Below are positions 18,942-27,815 of a stretch of DNA of 46,564 nucleotides, in pieces. The notes beneath the pieces are model-generated. The model made no database searches. It had not been told where the DNA came from and worked only from the letters and a program-made list of their open reading frames with translations. Numbering within the stretch: the first letter of the stretch is position 1; every line of letters starts with the position of its first letter. This DNA is from JAPXSY01 sp033812795 (GTDB lineage: Bacteria > Verrucomicrobiota > Kiritimatiellia > RFP12 > UBA1067). The translations under genes were made by a program, and so were the position numbers. Location of the stretch: positions 1 through 46,564 of the forward strand of contig JAPXSY010000019.1 in the NCBI GenBank assembly GCA_033812795.1, read 5' to 3'.

Positions 18942-20318
18942 ATGGCTAAAATTCTGATTGTCGATGATGAGGCTCGGATCCGTATGCTGTTGCAAAGCCT
19001 GCTGAAGGCCAACGGCTATGAAGCATCCACAGCCAAGGATGGCGATGAGGCTCTTGCGCTCCTGAAAAAGGAGGAGTTTGATCTGGTCATCACTGACCTG
19101 CGCATGGTCCCCATGGACGGCATGATGCTCTTTCGTGAGATCAAAACCCTCTTCCCCTCCATGCCGGTGATCCTGCTGACCGCCTATGCGTCGGTCGAGA
19201 CCGCAATCGAGGCGATGAAAGGCGGAGCCTTCGATTACCTGACCAAGCCCTTCAAGGTTGACGAGATGCTCGCCACGGTGCGCCGGGCCGAAGAGCACGC
19301 CAAGACGCATACCGCCGTGGTCTCGACCGACCCCAATGCGCCGCTGCGCTACCAGTTCGAGAACCTCATCGCCTCGAACAGCGCCATGATGCAGGTCTGC
19401 GAGATGATCCAGCGCGTCGCGCCCACCGCGGCCACCGTGCTCATCAACGGGGAAAGCGGCACCGGCAAAGAGGTCATCGCGCGCACCATCCACAACACCA
19501 GCCAGCGTCACGACAAGCCTTGGGTCGCCATCAACTGCGCGGCGCTCCCTGAACCGCTGCTCGAATCGGAACTCTTCGGACACGTCAAAGGGGCCTTCAC
19601 CGGCGCCCATGTCGACAAAGAAGGCCTGTTCGAAACCGCCAGCACCGGCACACTGTTTCTGGACGAGATCTCATCCCTGCCTCTGGTGCTGCAGGGCAAA
19701 CTGTTGCGCGTGCTGCAAGAGAAAGAGATCCGGCGCGTGGGAGACACGAAGAACATCGCAGTGGATGTGCGGGTGATCGCCGCCAGCAACACCAATCTGG
19801 AGCATATGGTGGTCCAGGGTAAATTCCGGGCCGACCTCTATTACCGTTTCGCGGTCATCACCCTCGACATCCCCCCGTTGCGCGAACGGTTAGAGGATAT
19901 TTTGCCGCTGGCCCGCCACTTCATCCGCATCGAATCCGCAGGCTCCAAGACATTGCCCACCATCTCCGAGGAAGCCGCCGATCTGCTGCTCGCCTACAAA
20001 TGGCCGGGCAACGTGCGCGAACTGGAGAATGCCATCAAGCACGCGGTGACGTTTCTGGAGGAGGATGTCATCACCCCCGAACTCCTGCCCCCGCGCATCG
20101 TCACCCGCGCAACAGAGGCTAAATCCCAACAGCCCCTTCAATTCCCCCCGGGCAGCAACACATCGCTGAAAGGGTTCCTTAAACTCAAGGAGAAGGAGTA
20201 TCTCGAACAGATCCTCACTTCCACCAAAGGCGACAAGGAAAAAGCGGCCCAAACCCTTCAGGTCAGCCTGGCCACGCTCTATCGGAAACTTTCCGATGAA
20301 GAGCCAGCCTCATCCTAA
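18942..20318 (+). CDS. NtrC/PilR-family sigma-54-dependent response regulator
   Basis: The protein has 458 residues. The receiver domain (1-120) has Asp52 in DLVITDLRM and acidic residues in LIVDDE. The AAA+ domain (about 140-380) has Walker A GESGTGKE (170-177), the sigma-54 contact loop GAFTGA (217-222), Walker B TLFLDEI and an arginine-finger region. The C-terminus (about 425-450) is a Fis-type helix-turn-helix (KEKAAQTLQVSLATLYRKL). All features needed for sigma-54 activation are intact. It lies between pilC and the major pilin gene, the usual site of pilR in pilus clusters, and the surrounding operons carry matching promoters. The missing piece in the window is rpoN. Confidence 0.97.
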   Translation: MAKILIVDDEARIRMLLQSLLKANGYEASTAKDGDEALALLKKEEFDLVITDLRMVPMDGMMLFREIKTLFPSMPVILLTAYASVETAIEAMKGGAFDYLTKPFKVDEMLATVRRAEEHAKTHTAVVSTDPNAPLRYQFENLIASNSAMMQVCEMIQRVAPTAATVLINGESGTGKEVIARTIHNTSQRHDKPWVAINCAALPEPLLESELFGHVKGAFTGAHVDKEGLFETASTGTLFLDEISSLPLVLQGKLLRVLQEKEIRRVGDTKNIAVDVRVIAASNTNLEHMVVQGKFRADLYYRFAVITLDIPPLRERLEDILPLARHFIRIESAGSKTLPTISEEAADLLLAYKWPGNVRELENAIKHAVTFLEEDVITPELLPPRIVTRATEAKSQQPLQFPPGSNTSLKGFLKLKEKEYLEQILTSTKGDKEKAAQTLQVSLATLYRKLSDEEPASS

Positions 20319-20327
20319 GAATGCGGA

Positions 20328-20349
20328 TTTTTTGCAGTTTTGCAAAAAA
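20328..20349. terminator. A/T-armed hairpin after the regulator gene
   Basis: TTTTTTGCA (20328-20336), loop GTTT, TGCAAAAAA (20341-20349). The stem lacks GC pairs at its base, so termination is uncertain. It lies 73 bases upstream of the pilin promoter and could be a regulator site instead. Confidence 0.4.
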
Positions 20350-20422
20350 GACCTTTCATTTTTGAGAAAAGCGGACGGTCAGCCGTTCCCGGTTTCGCCT
20401 AAATCTGCGTGTGTTTCTGATT

Positions 20423-20438
20423 TGGCACGATGTCTGCT
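20423..20438 (+). promoter_or_regulatory. Sigma-54-type promoter of the major pilin gene
   Basis: TGGCACGATGTCTGCT is the best match in the window: TGGCAC, purine at the next position, and CTGCT at -12. Transcription would start near 20449, giving a ~60-base leader. Confidence 0.88.
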
Positions 20439-20508
20439 AAATTCATTTCGCTACCGACAAGGTGCCGGTCGCGCAGAAAACGAGTGCAAAGTAGTGAAGG
20501 AACAAACC

Positions 20509-20862
20509 ATGAAACAAAACCGCAAAGGTTTCACGCTTGTTGAAATCATGATCGTGGTCGCGATCATCGGCATCTTGGCCGCTATCGCTATCCCGAACTT
20601 CATCAAGTCGCGCAAGCAGTCACAGATGAATGCCTGTATCGCGAACCTGAAGCAGATTCAAGGCGCTAAGGAGCAGGCGCTTCTGGCTGGCATAACCACC
20701 CTTAATACAAGTACCCTGTTCGGGTCTGACAAGTACATCAAGGTTGAGCCTACGTGCCCGGCAGGAGGAAGTTATACGATTGGCGATTCCGATACCGATC
20801 CGACCTGTCCGAACGCGGCCGCGGATACCGCCTACCCTCACGCGCTGCCAGCTGGCACTTAA
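20509..20862 (+). CDS. pilA: Major type IV pilin
   Basis: ATG 20509 has GAAGGA seven bases upstream, giving a 117-residue prepilin. The leader MKQNRKG is followed by the cleaved helix FTLVEIMIVVAIIGILAAIA, with the obligatory Gly at -1 and Glu at +5. IPNFIKSRKQSQMNACIANL completes the N-terminal helix. The short globular end contains CPAGGSYTIGDSDTDPTC, the PVC-type compact tail with two cysteines that could form a disulfide. The gene is alone between its sigma-54-type promoter and a strong terminator, as expected for the most abundant subunit. After the TAA stop the same frame stays open for 18 more codons (see findings). Confidence 0.97.
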   Translation: MKQNRKGFTLVEIMIVVAIIGILAAIAIPNFIKSRKQSQMNACIANLKQIQGAKEQALLAGITTLNTSTLFGSDKYIKVEPTCPAGGSYTIGDSDTDPTCPNAAADTAYPHALPAGT

Positions 20863-20934
20863 GGCGACGGGACTGGTGGCGAACAGCCCAGTTCTTGCAT
20901 GACTGGTGCGGTCTGCTGACCGATGTTTAACACA

Positions 20935-20967
20935 AAGCAAGACATCCCGATCCGGGATGTCTTGCTT
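20935..20967. terminator. Strong intrinsic terminator after pilA
   Basis: AAGCAAGACATCCCG (20935-20949), loop ATC, CGGGATGTCTTGCTT (20953-20967), then GTTTTAATT: a perfect 15-bp stem. It lies between convergent units and may also act on the leftward operon. Confidence 0.92.
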
Positions 20968-21063
20968 GTTTTAATTAAGTCCCCGGCCACAATTTATGCC
21001 GCACGCGCGGCATGAAACGAAGCCGTGACTTTCCGCGTGTTCTTGTGTCCCGTGGTGAAATGA

Positions 21064-21178
21064 TCGATCCCGATAGCGATCCCGACCCCGATCCCGATTC
21101 GGATGAAACCATGAAACCATCGATCCCGATACCGATACCGACCCCGATTTGGATGAAACCATGAAACCAGAAACCAAA
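21064..21178 (-). repeat. Composite hexamer repeat, two units, minus orientation
   Basis: Read on the minus strand, this begins CTCTTTGGTTTCTGGTTTC, then has two successive blocks of GTTTCATG-like octamers plus CCAAATCGGGGTCG-type hexamers. It ends near CACCACGGGACACAAGAACAC (just below 21058). The same order of parts is found on the plus strand at 43285-43596. The gap 20863-21204 holds this, the pilA terminator and nothing else recognisable. Confidence 0.8.
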
Positions 21179-21204
21179 GAGCGTCGGAAGTTCACCTGCT
21201 GCCC

Positions 21205-23253
21205 TCATTCGGGCTGGTAGAACCAATACCCGAAAGCCGCGTGATCCCCGTAGAGGGAGATCCGGGGCCGTTCTTGGCACACCGCCCCGGCAGGCAACTC
21301 GAATGACGCTTCGCAGAACATGGGCGCGGACGGCAGGGGGTTAAGCGGCAACGAGACCACACCCGCATCGGCACCATCCACCCGCACGCGGAGTTGCAGC
21401 GGAGTGACAAAGGTGAAGGTCTGCCGTCTGGCGCGCACGCCGATCCGCACCTCGGTTTCCACGCGTTCGGCGGTCCGAACGATCACGCGCACCGGTTTGC
21501 CCGGCGTCAGCCGCGGCGAGAAACTCACCCACCCCACCACCATACGGCCCACATCGAACAAGGTGTTCGTGCCCATCGCAAAGGGGATGTAGGTCACGCC
21601 ATGATAGCGGCTCTCCGCCGCAAACCCGCATCGCCGCTCCTCCTCCGCATAGCCGACATCCACCCGATCCGCCAGGCGCCAGCCCCGGACTTCCTTGTCC
21701 GCCAGATGCGGCGCGCGCGCGCCATCGAGCGGAGACCACACGGCTTGCCGCATCTGGTTCTCATCCACGCCCAACGCGGCCACCGGGCCGCACAGCACGG
21801 CGATGTCGGAACCGCCGAATTCGGTTTGCGCGGAGGGCAGCGCCCAATAATCGAACCGGCGTTCGGGATGGTGCTTGAGCCGTTCCAGATTCGTCACAAC
21901 TTCGGGCGTCATCCAATCCGGCGAATAGAGTCCGGAAAGATGAGCGTAACTCCGTCCCGGCATCCCGTAGGCGAGATTGCAGACCGCCCCGCCGACCCGC
22001 GCCCCGGGCGGCAGCCGCGCATGCGCCTCTTTGGCGAATTCGTAACAGGGGTGGGTGATCAGGCAGGCCGTATGGTATAGGGTGACCAGCCAGGCCGCGT
22101 TCAACATCTGAAACGCGGCCACGATCAGCAAGAGGCCCCAGCGACAAACCGCGGTCCGGCCCCATCCCCGTCCGACCCGCATAGCACCCGCAGCGGTATA
22201 CACCAGCCACACCGGCATCAGCCATGCCAGATAGCGGTCCACATTGGTGTTCTGCCATCCGCTCGAAGCAACCACCCCCACCCCGGCCGCACAGGCGCTC
22301 AGCCACCATACCTCTTTCCAGAGCCCCTCGCGCCTCCGGGGTAAGGTCACCAGCCCGATCCACGCGCAAAGCGCCCCGATCAGCGGCACATAAAAACTTT
22401 CGCGCGGCAGAGCATCGGGCAGGCCGAGCAACAACTCGCGCAGGATCCGCACCATGTCGCCCAGCGTCAAGTGCAGGGCCGAAAAGAAATCGTACTGCTT
22501 AGCATACCCTTTGTGAATCACCGACAGGAACTGGGCGTGCCCCGTGAGTCCGTAATTGAATGCGAAAAGGCCGGCGGAGGAGAGGAGCCCCACCACGGCC
22601 GCGACCCCCTCCTGACGCGTCACCCTTTGACGCATGCCCCACCGCTTGAACACCAGAGCCGCGGCAAACAGTACGGAGAGGAGCACCCCTTCGGGACGGC
22701 ACCACGGCGACAGACCCAGCAGCACCGCGAAACCGGCCATTCTCCCACTCAGCAAGGTGAAGAGGAGTCCCGAACTCAATGCCATGAAAAGCCCGGCATC
22801 CGATTGCGACAGCGCACTGTAAGCGGCCTGGCCGCTCAGCGCCACCAGCGCGCAGGCCGCGAACCGGTTACGCGGGGAACGGATTTGCCGTACGATGATC
22901 CCGGCCCAACTCACGAGGAACAAGAGATACAACAGGGCGTTCAGCGCGAATCCGGCAGTCAGGAGCGCGTCGCCCTTGGCCCCGAGTTTATAAAGCAAAC
23001 CCAGCGCAAAGGGGTAGAGGTGCGAGGTGCTGCCCGTGGAGGGGCGGTCGCCCGGCGTATAAACGAAAGGGTGCCCCTCCGCCACCTGTCGCGCGGACTG
23101 GCAGTAGAGAAGGGTGTCCGGCTGGGGCGCCGGCAGATGAAAACCGTCCGTCGCCAACGAGCCGGCCACATAATAACCGGCGATCTGCAACAGCCCGCAC
23201 ACCACCATCCCCTTGGCAAGATTATTTTTATGAACCCAAGATCCGATGCTCAT
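21205..23253 (-). CDS. Multi-pass membrane protein, GT-C glycosyltransferase-like
   Basis: The protein has 682 residues with roughly ten hydrophobic helices in the first 430 (for example AGYYVAGSLATDGF, LLYLLFLVSWAGIIV, MALSSGLLFTLLSG and TAVCRWGLLLIVAAFQML). A ~250-residue exported beta-rich C-terminal part follows. The layout, with the conserved patch STSHLYPFALGLLY after PDTLLYCQSARQVAEGHPF and a DRYLAW motif, fits polyprenyl-phosphate-dependent GT-C enzymes; the acidic catalytic residue is not certain. It starts 11 bases after the HisKA-like gene and is probably the last gene of the minor-pilin operon. Pilin or surface glycosylation is a reasonable but unproven role. No clear ribosome-binding site is seen. 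Confidence 0.8.
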   Translation of the reverse strand: MSIGSWVHKNNLAKGMVVCGLLQIAGYYVAGSLATDGFHLPAPQPDTLLYCQSARQVAEGHPFVYTPGDRPSTGSTSHLYPFALGLLYKLGAKGDALLTAGFALNALLYLLFLVSWAGIIVRQIRSPRNRFAACALVALSGQAAYSALSQSDAGLFMALSSGLLFTLLSGRMAGFAVLLGLSPWCRPEGVLLSVLFAAALVFKRWGMRQRVTRQEGVAAVVGLLSSAGLFAFNYGLTGHAQFLSVIHKGYAKQYDFFSALHLTLGDMVRILRELLLGLPDALPRESFYVPLIGALCAWIGLVTLPRRREGLWKEVWWLSACAAGVGVVASSGWQNTNVDRYLAWLMPVWLVYTAAGAMRVGRGWGRTAVCRWGLLLIVAAFQMLNAAWLVTLYHTACLITHPCYEFAKEAHARLPPGARVGGAVCNLAYGMPGRSYAHLSGLYSPDWMTPEVVTNLERLKHHPERRFDYWALPSAQTEFGGSDIAVLCGPVAALGVDENQMRQAVWSPLDGARAPHLADKEVRGWRLADRVDVGYAEEERRCGFAAESRYHGVTYIPFAMGTNTLFDVGRMVVGWVSFSPRLTPGKPVRVIVRTAERVETEVRIGVRARRQTFTFVTPLQLRVRVDGADAGVVSLPLNPLPSAPMFCEASFELPAGAVCQERPRISLYGDHAAFGYWFYQPE

Positions 23254-23264
23254 TTTTCATTTTG

Positions 23265-24404
23265 TCAGCGGTACGATTCCGAAATGATACGCGAGTCCGG
23301 TGTGAGGGATTCGGGGAGGCCCGAGATCCGGCTCATATACGCCACCAGCTGATTGACACGTTCAATGCTCTCCTCCGCCATCTTGATCAGATCACACTGC
23401 AAGGGGGTCAACGCGCCCGCGCGTTTCGTTTTGAGCATTTCGATCACACCGGTCGAGACCGTCAGCGGCTGCACGATCTCCTGATTGAGTTCGGCGTAGC
23501 GATCAATCAGTTCGGCACGGGTGAGCTTCAGACCGATACCGCGGCGGCGCGCAGCCGATTCGATGCTGGCGATGGTCTGACGGTCGTCATTCACCTGTTC
23601 GGCCAGCGAGGTGATGTGGCGTTCCGAATCGACCGTCAGAGTCGAGAGCACATGACGGATCTGCTCCAGTGCGTCGATCATCACCTGGTGGCGCTCGCCG
23701 ACGGGCGGATCCCCATCCCTTTCCAGTAATGCCGCAGTCTCGCGCAACAGGGAGGCCAGAGAGGACGTGTGCTTTTTACGTTTCGCCGCACGCGTGTCCA
23801 GATCGGTCTGCGGCGTTTCCGCCGTGTCGTCCAGCACGAGGGCTTCCGACAGATCCAGCACGGCGATGCCTCCGGCCCCGGTCCGCATCCGGTTCGTGGC
23901 CGTCTGGGGGTCTGCGGGCAGCGGCGTGCACGATAGATCGGACTCCTCGTTTTTTTCCCCCGTGACGCGCTGAAACGCGACCGTCACCACCTGAATGCTC
24001 CGCAGGCCGGCTTTACGCATCGCGCCTTCGAACCCGTTCTCTGCGGCCAGCGCGCCGGGCGGCGTACCCAACAACGTCACGCAGGTCAAAAACTCCTCCA
24101 GCACAGCAGGCGCCTGAAAAAGCAAGCCACCGATTTTGTGCAGGGCCATGCGATCCGCCACGTTCTTGCCGACCGCTTCCGTGATACCGTCGGACGAGCC
24201 GTTGACCAGAAGTTGCCGCCCGTTCAACGCGATCTCGATCACGCCGTGGGTTTTGACCGCCTGCTCCAATTCGGTGAACATGCTGCGCACCGCATTCTGG
24301 GTCACCTTGTGGGAAGGCCCGTACACGCTGGCCTGGCTGATCAGCAACCCCAGCGCCCGGATCAGCAGCACTGCGTCCTTCTCCGGTATTTTCGCATACG
24401 CCAT
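23265..24404 (-). CDS. HisKA-like signalling protein lacking both the histidine and the ATPase domain
   Basis: This 379-residue cytoplasmic protein starts at ATG 24404, nine bases after GAGAGG. The N-terminal ~125 residues (LIRALGLLISQASVYGPSH ... IEIALNGRQLLVNG) resemble the helical sensor-like region found before some HD-GYP and pilus-regulator proteins. A low-complexity linker follows. The C-terminal ~90 residues form a helical hairpin, EIVQPLTVSTGVIEMLK, which aligns with HisKA dimerisation domains. Where the H box usually reads HE, this protein has QE, so it cannot be phosphorylated there, and no ATP-binding domain follows. It shares this hairpin with the PAS protein at 28308-29447, five genes apart in the same operon. 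A scaffold or decoy role in the pilus pathway is inference. Confidence 0.75.
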   Translation of the reverse strand: MAYAKIPEKDAVLLIRALGLLISQASVYGPSHKVTQNAVRSMFTELEQAVKTHGVIEIALNGRQLLVNGSSDGITEAVGKNVADRMALHKIGGLLFQAPAVLEEFLTCVTLLGTPPGALAAENGFEGAMRKAGLRSIQVVTVAFQRVTGEKNEESDLSCTPLPADPQTATNRMRTGAGGIAVLDLSEALVLDDTAETPQTDLDTRAAKRKKHTSSLASLLRETAALLERDGDPPVGERHQVMIDALEQIRHVLSTLTVDSERHITSLAEQVNDDRQTIASIESAARRRGIGLKLTRAELIDRYAELNQEIVQPLTVSTGVIEMLKTKRAGALTPLQCDLIKMAEESIERVNQLVAYMSRISGLPESLTPDSRIISESYR

Positions 24405-24441
24405 GCCTAGCGCCCTCTCCCGTTTCCCACAATCAGCCGAC

Positions 24442-25563
24442 TCAATGCCAAGCCGTCACCACCACATAGTCCTGCTCTACCTGATGCGTAGGCGGCAGGC
24501 TGAACCCTTGTCCGCTATCCCCGGCATACAGATCCGCCGTGCCGTTTCCGGTCATCCCCTGACCGATCAAGACAGCCCCGTAGATCACGGCATGGCCGTT
24601 CAGATGGAAACTCGCGTTCGGCATGATGACCGCGCCGCGGATCACGGCATCGGCGTTGATCTTGACTTCACCCGTACCCAGCACGATCAGGGCGGGATAT
24701 CCGTTCTGGGCCGTCAGATTCACCCCGCTTCCCTGCAATTTGACATCCCCCAGAAAGATGAACGTGCCGGTTCCGGTCTTGCTCCACCCGTCTGAAGAAC
24801 CGGTGCAGACCGCCACGCCCCCGGGGGGCGAGGAGGGAATGTCCGAACCGTGCGCGTAAACCGCGCCGTTCTCCTCCGCAACCGCGATGAACGCATTGAT
24901 CGCCTCAGTCAACGCCGCACTCAAGATCTCGACCGGCGACTGGTTGGTAAGCAACGTGACCGTGCCGTCGTTCTTCTTCCACTCGATGGTGCCCGTGCTG
25001 GACACCCGCATCGCATCCACGTTCGAACTCCCCGTCAGCTTTACGTTACCGTTGGCGTGGATATCTGTGACCGTGGCCTTGAAATTGCCTTTGAGGTCCA
25101 GAATCCCGCCGACCAGCAGATCGAAGAGCAAGTCAAAATAATCGCCCGCCACACTGCCCGCCTGATCGTCCCCCAACACCCTCGTCACATTCTCCAGATC
25201 AGCTGAAACGCGCGCGCGGCCGAGGCCGCAAACCCCCTCGGAGACGAGCCGCGCCCGCTCGCGCCCGTCCTCCGAAGTCAGCATCTCGGCCCTGACGGTA
25301 CAGGACCCGCCGCCGAAGGCTAAGGTTTCAGTAAACCCGTTGAGCCGATCGAAGTCCGTTTTCACGGCGTTATAGGCCTTGTTCAGGCCCGACTCCGCGA
25401 TCAGCCGCGCCTTGAGCATCTCGCGTGTGATCTGCGTGGCGCGCATCTGCCGCGTCGCCGAGCGGGCCAGCATGCCGGAGACGATCATGATGACGCTGAT
25501 GATCCCGAGCACAGCCACCACCGCCGAACCGTTACGTTGACCCTGTTTTTGCCGTGTCCTCAT
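24442..25563 (-). CDS. PilX/GspK-like minor pilin assembly protein
   Basis: The protein has 373 residues; ATG 25563 has GGGAGG upstream. The basic N-terminus MRTRQKQGQRNG is followed by SAVVAVLGIISVIMIVSGMLA, a prepilin-type helix in which the Glu+5 is missing, as is usual for PilX and GspK. ARLIAESGLNKAYNAV matches the conserved AE..GL.....A segment of PilX/GspK-like proteins. The C-terminal two-thirds are rich in short hydrophobic turns (VKLTGSSNVDAMRV, VKLQGSGVNLTAQNG, GAVIMPNASFHLNGHAVIYG), suggesting a beta-helix-like domain exposed at the pilus tip. It follows the giant PilW-like gene by 42 bases. Confidence 0.87.
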   Translation of the reverse strand: MRTRQKQGQRNGSAVVAVLGIISVIMIVSGMLARSATRQMRATQITREMLKARLIAESGLNKAYNAVKTDFDRLNGFTETLAFGGGSCTVRAEMLTSEDGRERARLVSEGVCGLGRARVSADLENVTRVLGDDQAGSVAGDYFDLLFDLLVGGILDLKGNFKATVTDIHANGNVKLTGSSNVDAMRVSSTGTIEWKKNDGTVTLLTNQSPVEILSAALTEAINAFIAVAEENGAVYAHGSDIPSSPPGGVAVCTGSSDGWSKTGTGTFIFLGDVKLQGSGVNLTAQNGYPALIVLGTGEVKINADAVIRGAVIMPNASFHLNGHAVIYGAVLIGQGMTGNGTADLYAGDSGQGFSLPPTHQVEQDYVVVTAWH

Positions 25564-25605
25564 GCCGCACCTCCCTGCGCCGTCGCGCGCGATCGTGTTC
25601 CTTAC

Positions 25606-27801
25606 CTACTTGCCGCTGTTGCGTGGCTCGACCTCCGCGGTCATCGCGGATTTCAGCCGCTCCTGTTTGGCTCCGCTCATAGCCTTGACATCCTTAAAAA
25701 TCTCGATCTCCATGGTCACGCCGTGCACCAAAGGTTTGTTATCGACCTTGACTTCAAACATACCGCAATCCGGGTTTTTCAGCAACTCTGCTGTGACCTC
25801 CACATACTTCTCCTCGCCGTCCCAGGTGAACCGGGCCCAGCGGATTCTGGGCGTGTTGCTGCGGTAGGGACCCGTGCCACCCAACCCGCCGCTGCCGGGA
25901 AATTGGCTGGCCGGTTGGGCGAGAAACGCCGCGCGGAACTGCACATAACGCCCGGTACTCCCCGAGAACCCGCCGCCGTTGGAAGCCTCCGGCACATTCT
26001 CCCAAGACGGGGCGTCCGCGATTCCGAACCCATCGTCGGTCAGCGTATCGCCCGAGCGCGCGAACATCGCGAGATCCGCGCCGGCCGGCACATCCGCCTC
26101 CCACGCGAAGGCTTTGGTTGCGCCAGTCGAGCTCTTTGTATCGAACGGATGCGAGACATACTCCCCGCCATCCGCATAATTCACCGCCACGAACTCCAGC
26201 GTCGGCACGAAGGGTTTGAGTTCGAGCCCCGACATGCCCTGCCAGTTAAATACGTCCAGCAGATTCGTCCCGCCCTCCGGCACAATCCAGCAACCGGGGA
26301 GGCACACGCCGGGCTTGTCATAACGTATCACATCGAAGCGCGTGAAACGGTCATCCAGCGCGGTGACGGTCGCCTGAAACTGCAGCATCAGCGTGCTGCC
26401 CATGGGAATCCGAATCAACTCCGCCGGACGCAGTTCCAGGTGACGCTGCTTGACACAGGCATCCCAGTCCGTCTTTTTCTCCCCATCCTGCCAGAACTCC
26501 AAGGGAATCCGCTCTTCCGGATCGAGTTTGGGCAGCAGGTTGCTGTTGTAATCGGTGGGCACATCCTTCAGCGCCACCACCGCGAACGAGGGGTTCAGCA
26601 CCTGCAATCCACCGTTATACAGCGACTTATAGAGCCGGAAGACCGGTCCGTACCCATCCTTCTTGATCCCGTAAAGAACCGGCTCGCCCGATGTGGCGCT
26701 CCGGGTCGGATCCGCCATGACCGGGATCCGGATCACGCAATTGGTCAGGGGCTTGAAATAATCGTTGCGGTAGTGGCCGGTCTGCTCCGCACAACTCCAG
26801 TTCTTCTCCGCGCCGAACTGGCCGTCGATCCGGACCGCATAAGTTCCCTCCGCAAACCCCGAGGGCGGATCGATGGTATCGAACCGCACCACAGTGTTCG
26901 AGAAGGTGACGTTCCGTCCCTCGCCAATGAATTCGCACTCTTCGATGGCATCGTTCCGCACCGTGACATGAAGCGTGTCGCCGACCCCCACACTGGCCGC
27001 GACGAGTCCGTAGGCCGCGCCAGCCTTGTTCTGGCCCACGTGATAGGGCACGGTTGCGGCACCGGAGGTCGTGCGCCACTCGGCCTCCTGCGGCCAACCG
27101 CTCACACTGGCCAGAATCCGGTCGAGCCGCAGGACCTGAGACGTCGCGGCTTTGTTCTTGCCCTTGACGGTAAAACTCACCGTGTGTTCGCCGGGCCCGA
27201 GCGACAGACTGCCGAAGGTGATGCGATCCCGCGTGTTTGGGGTCGGCGCGTATCCGTCGAACTGCGCCGACGCATGCCAGAGCCTGCCGGTGAAGAGGTT
27301 CTCGAACATCACGGTGGTCGAGGCGCTCTCGCCCGCGAGACAGGCGGACGCGCCGTTGCCTGCGGCCACCACCGCGGCGATCTGACCATAGCGGTCCGCA
27401 TACAGCGCATTCGGATTGCGGTTGGCAAAGACCGTGCGCCGCATCTGATGGGGCGAGTGGTTCCAAACGTGGTAGACCACACTTTCGCGCCAGAGGATGT
27501 TGGTGCCGCCCGCCGCCATCTCCACCAATCCATCCGTGCCAGAGCCTGGCAAGGCAAAACCCACCGCCTGATAGGGCTCCTGATCATCAGGGTAGAAGAT
27601 CACTGTCTCGCGGGCGGTGTTGCGCAACTCATAGCGGAAACGTTCGATCACCTTGCGCACATCCATATCCAGCGACGCCTGGGTGTTGACCCGGTTCGAC
27701 TTGTACATGAACAACAGCCAGGACCCCAGGGTCATACCCAGAAGCAGGCTGAACACCGCGACCGCGAAGATCGTCTCCAGTAATGTGAACCCTTTGCGCA
27801 T
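25606..27801 (-). CDS. Very large PilW/GspJ-like minor pilin
   Basis: ATG 27801 is preferred over GTG 27804 because GAGG lies six bases before it. The product has 731 residues, three to four times a normal PilW or GspJ. The prepilin signature MRKG, then FTLLETIFAVAVFSLLLGMTLG is intact, with Glu at +5. The next ~100 residues (RKVIERFRYELRNTARETVIFYPDDQE) are PilW/GspJ-like. The remaining ~600 residues are beta-rich and consistent with one or two carbohydrate-binding-like modules (a jelly-roll-like segment around FDGYAPTPNTRDRITFGSLSL and another near the C-terminus). A large tip-located adhesin pilin is the natural reading; the binding target is unknown. It lies between PilV- and PilX-like genes. 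Confidence 0.88.
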   Translation of the reverse strand: MRKGFTLLETIFAVAVFSLLLGMTLGSWLLFMYKSNRVNTQASLDMDVRKVIERFRYELRNTARETVIFYPDDQEPYQAVGFALPGSGTDGLVEMAAGGTNILWRESVVYHVWNHSPHQMRRTVFANRNPNALYADRYGQIAAVVAAGNGASACLAGESASTTVMFENLFTGRLWHASAQFDGYAPTPNTRDRITFGSLSLGPGEHTVSFTVKGKNKAATSQVLRLDRILASVSGWPQEAEWRTTSGAATVPYHVGQNKAGAAYGLVAASVGVGDTLHVTVRNDAIEECEFIGEGRNVTFSNTVVRFDTIDPPSGFAEGTYAVRIDGQFGAEKNWSCAEQTGHYRNDYFKPLTNCVIRIPVMADPTRSATSGEPVLYGIKKDGYGPVFRLYKSLYNGGLQVLNPSFAVVALKDVPTDYNSNLLPKLDPEERIPLEFWQDGEKKTDWDACVKQRHLELRPAELIRIPMGSTLMLQFQATVTALDDRFTRFDVIRYDKPGVCLPGCWIVPEGGTNLLDVFNWQGMSGLELKPFVPTLEFVAVNYADGGEYVSHPFDTKSSTGATKAFAWEADVPAGADLAMFARSGDTLTDDGFGIADAPSWENVPEASNGGGFSGSTGRYVQFRAAFLAQPASQFPGSGGLGGTGPYRSNTPRIRWARFTWDGEEKYVEVTAELLKNPDCGMFEVKVDNKPLVHGVTMEIEIFKDVKAMSGAKQERLKSAMTAEVEPRNSGK

Positions 27802-27815
27802 CACACACCTCGCAT

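Noticed and set aside
25537..27783. 748-codon plus-strand frame
   Set aside because: Antisense to the PilW-like gene, whose prepilin signature and ribosome-binding site are clear.
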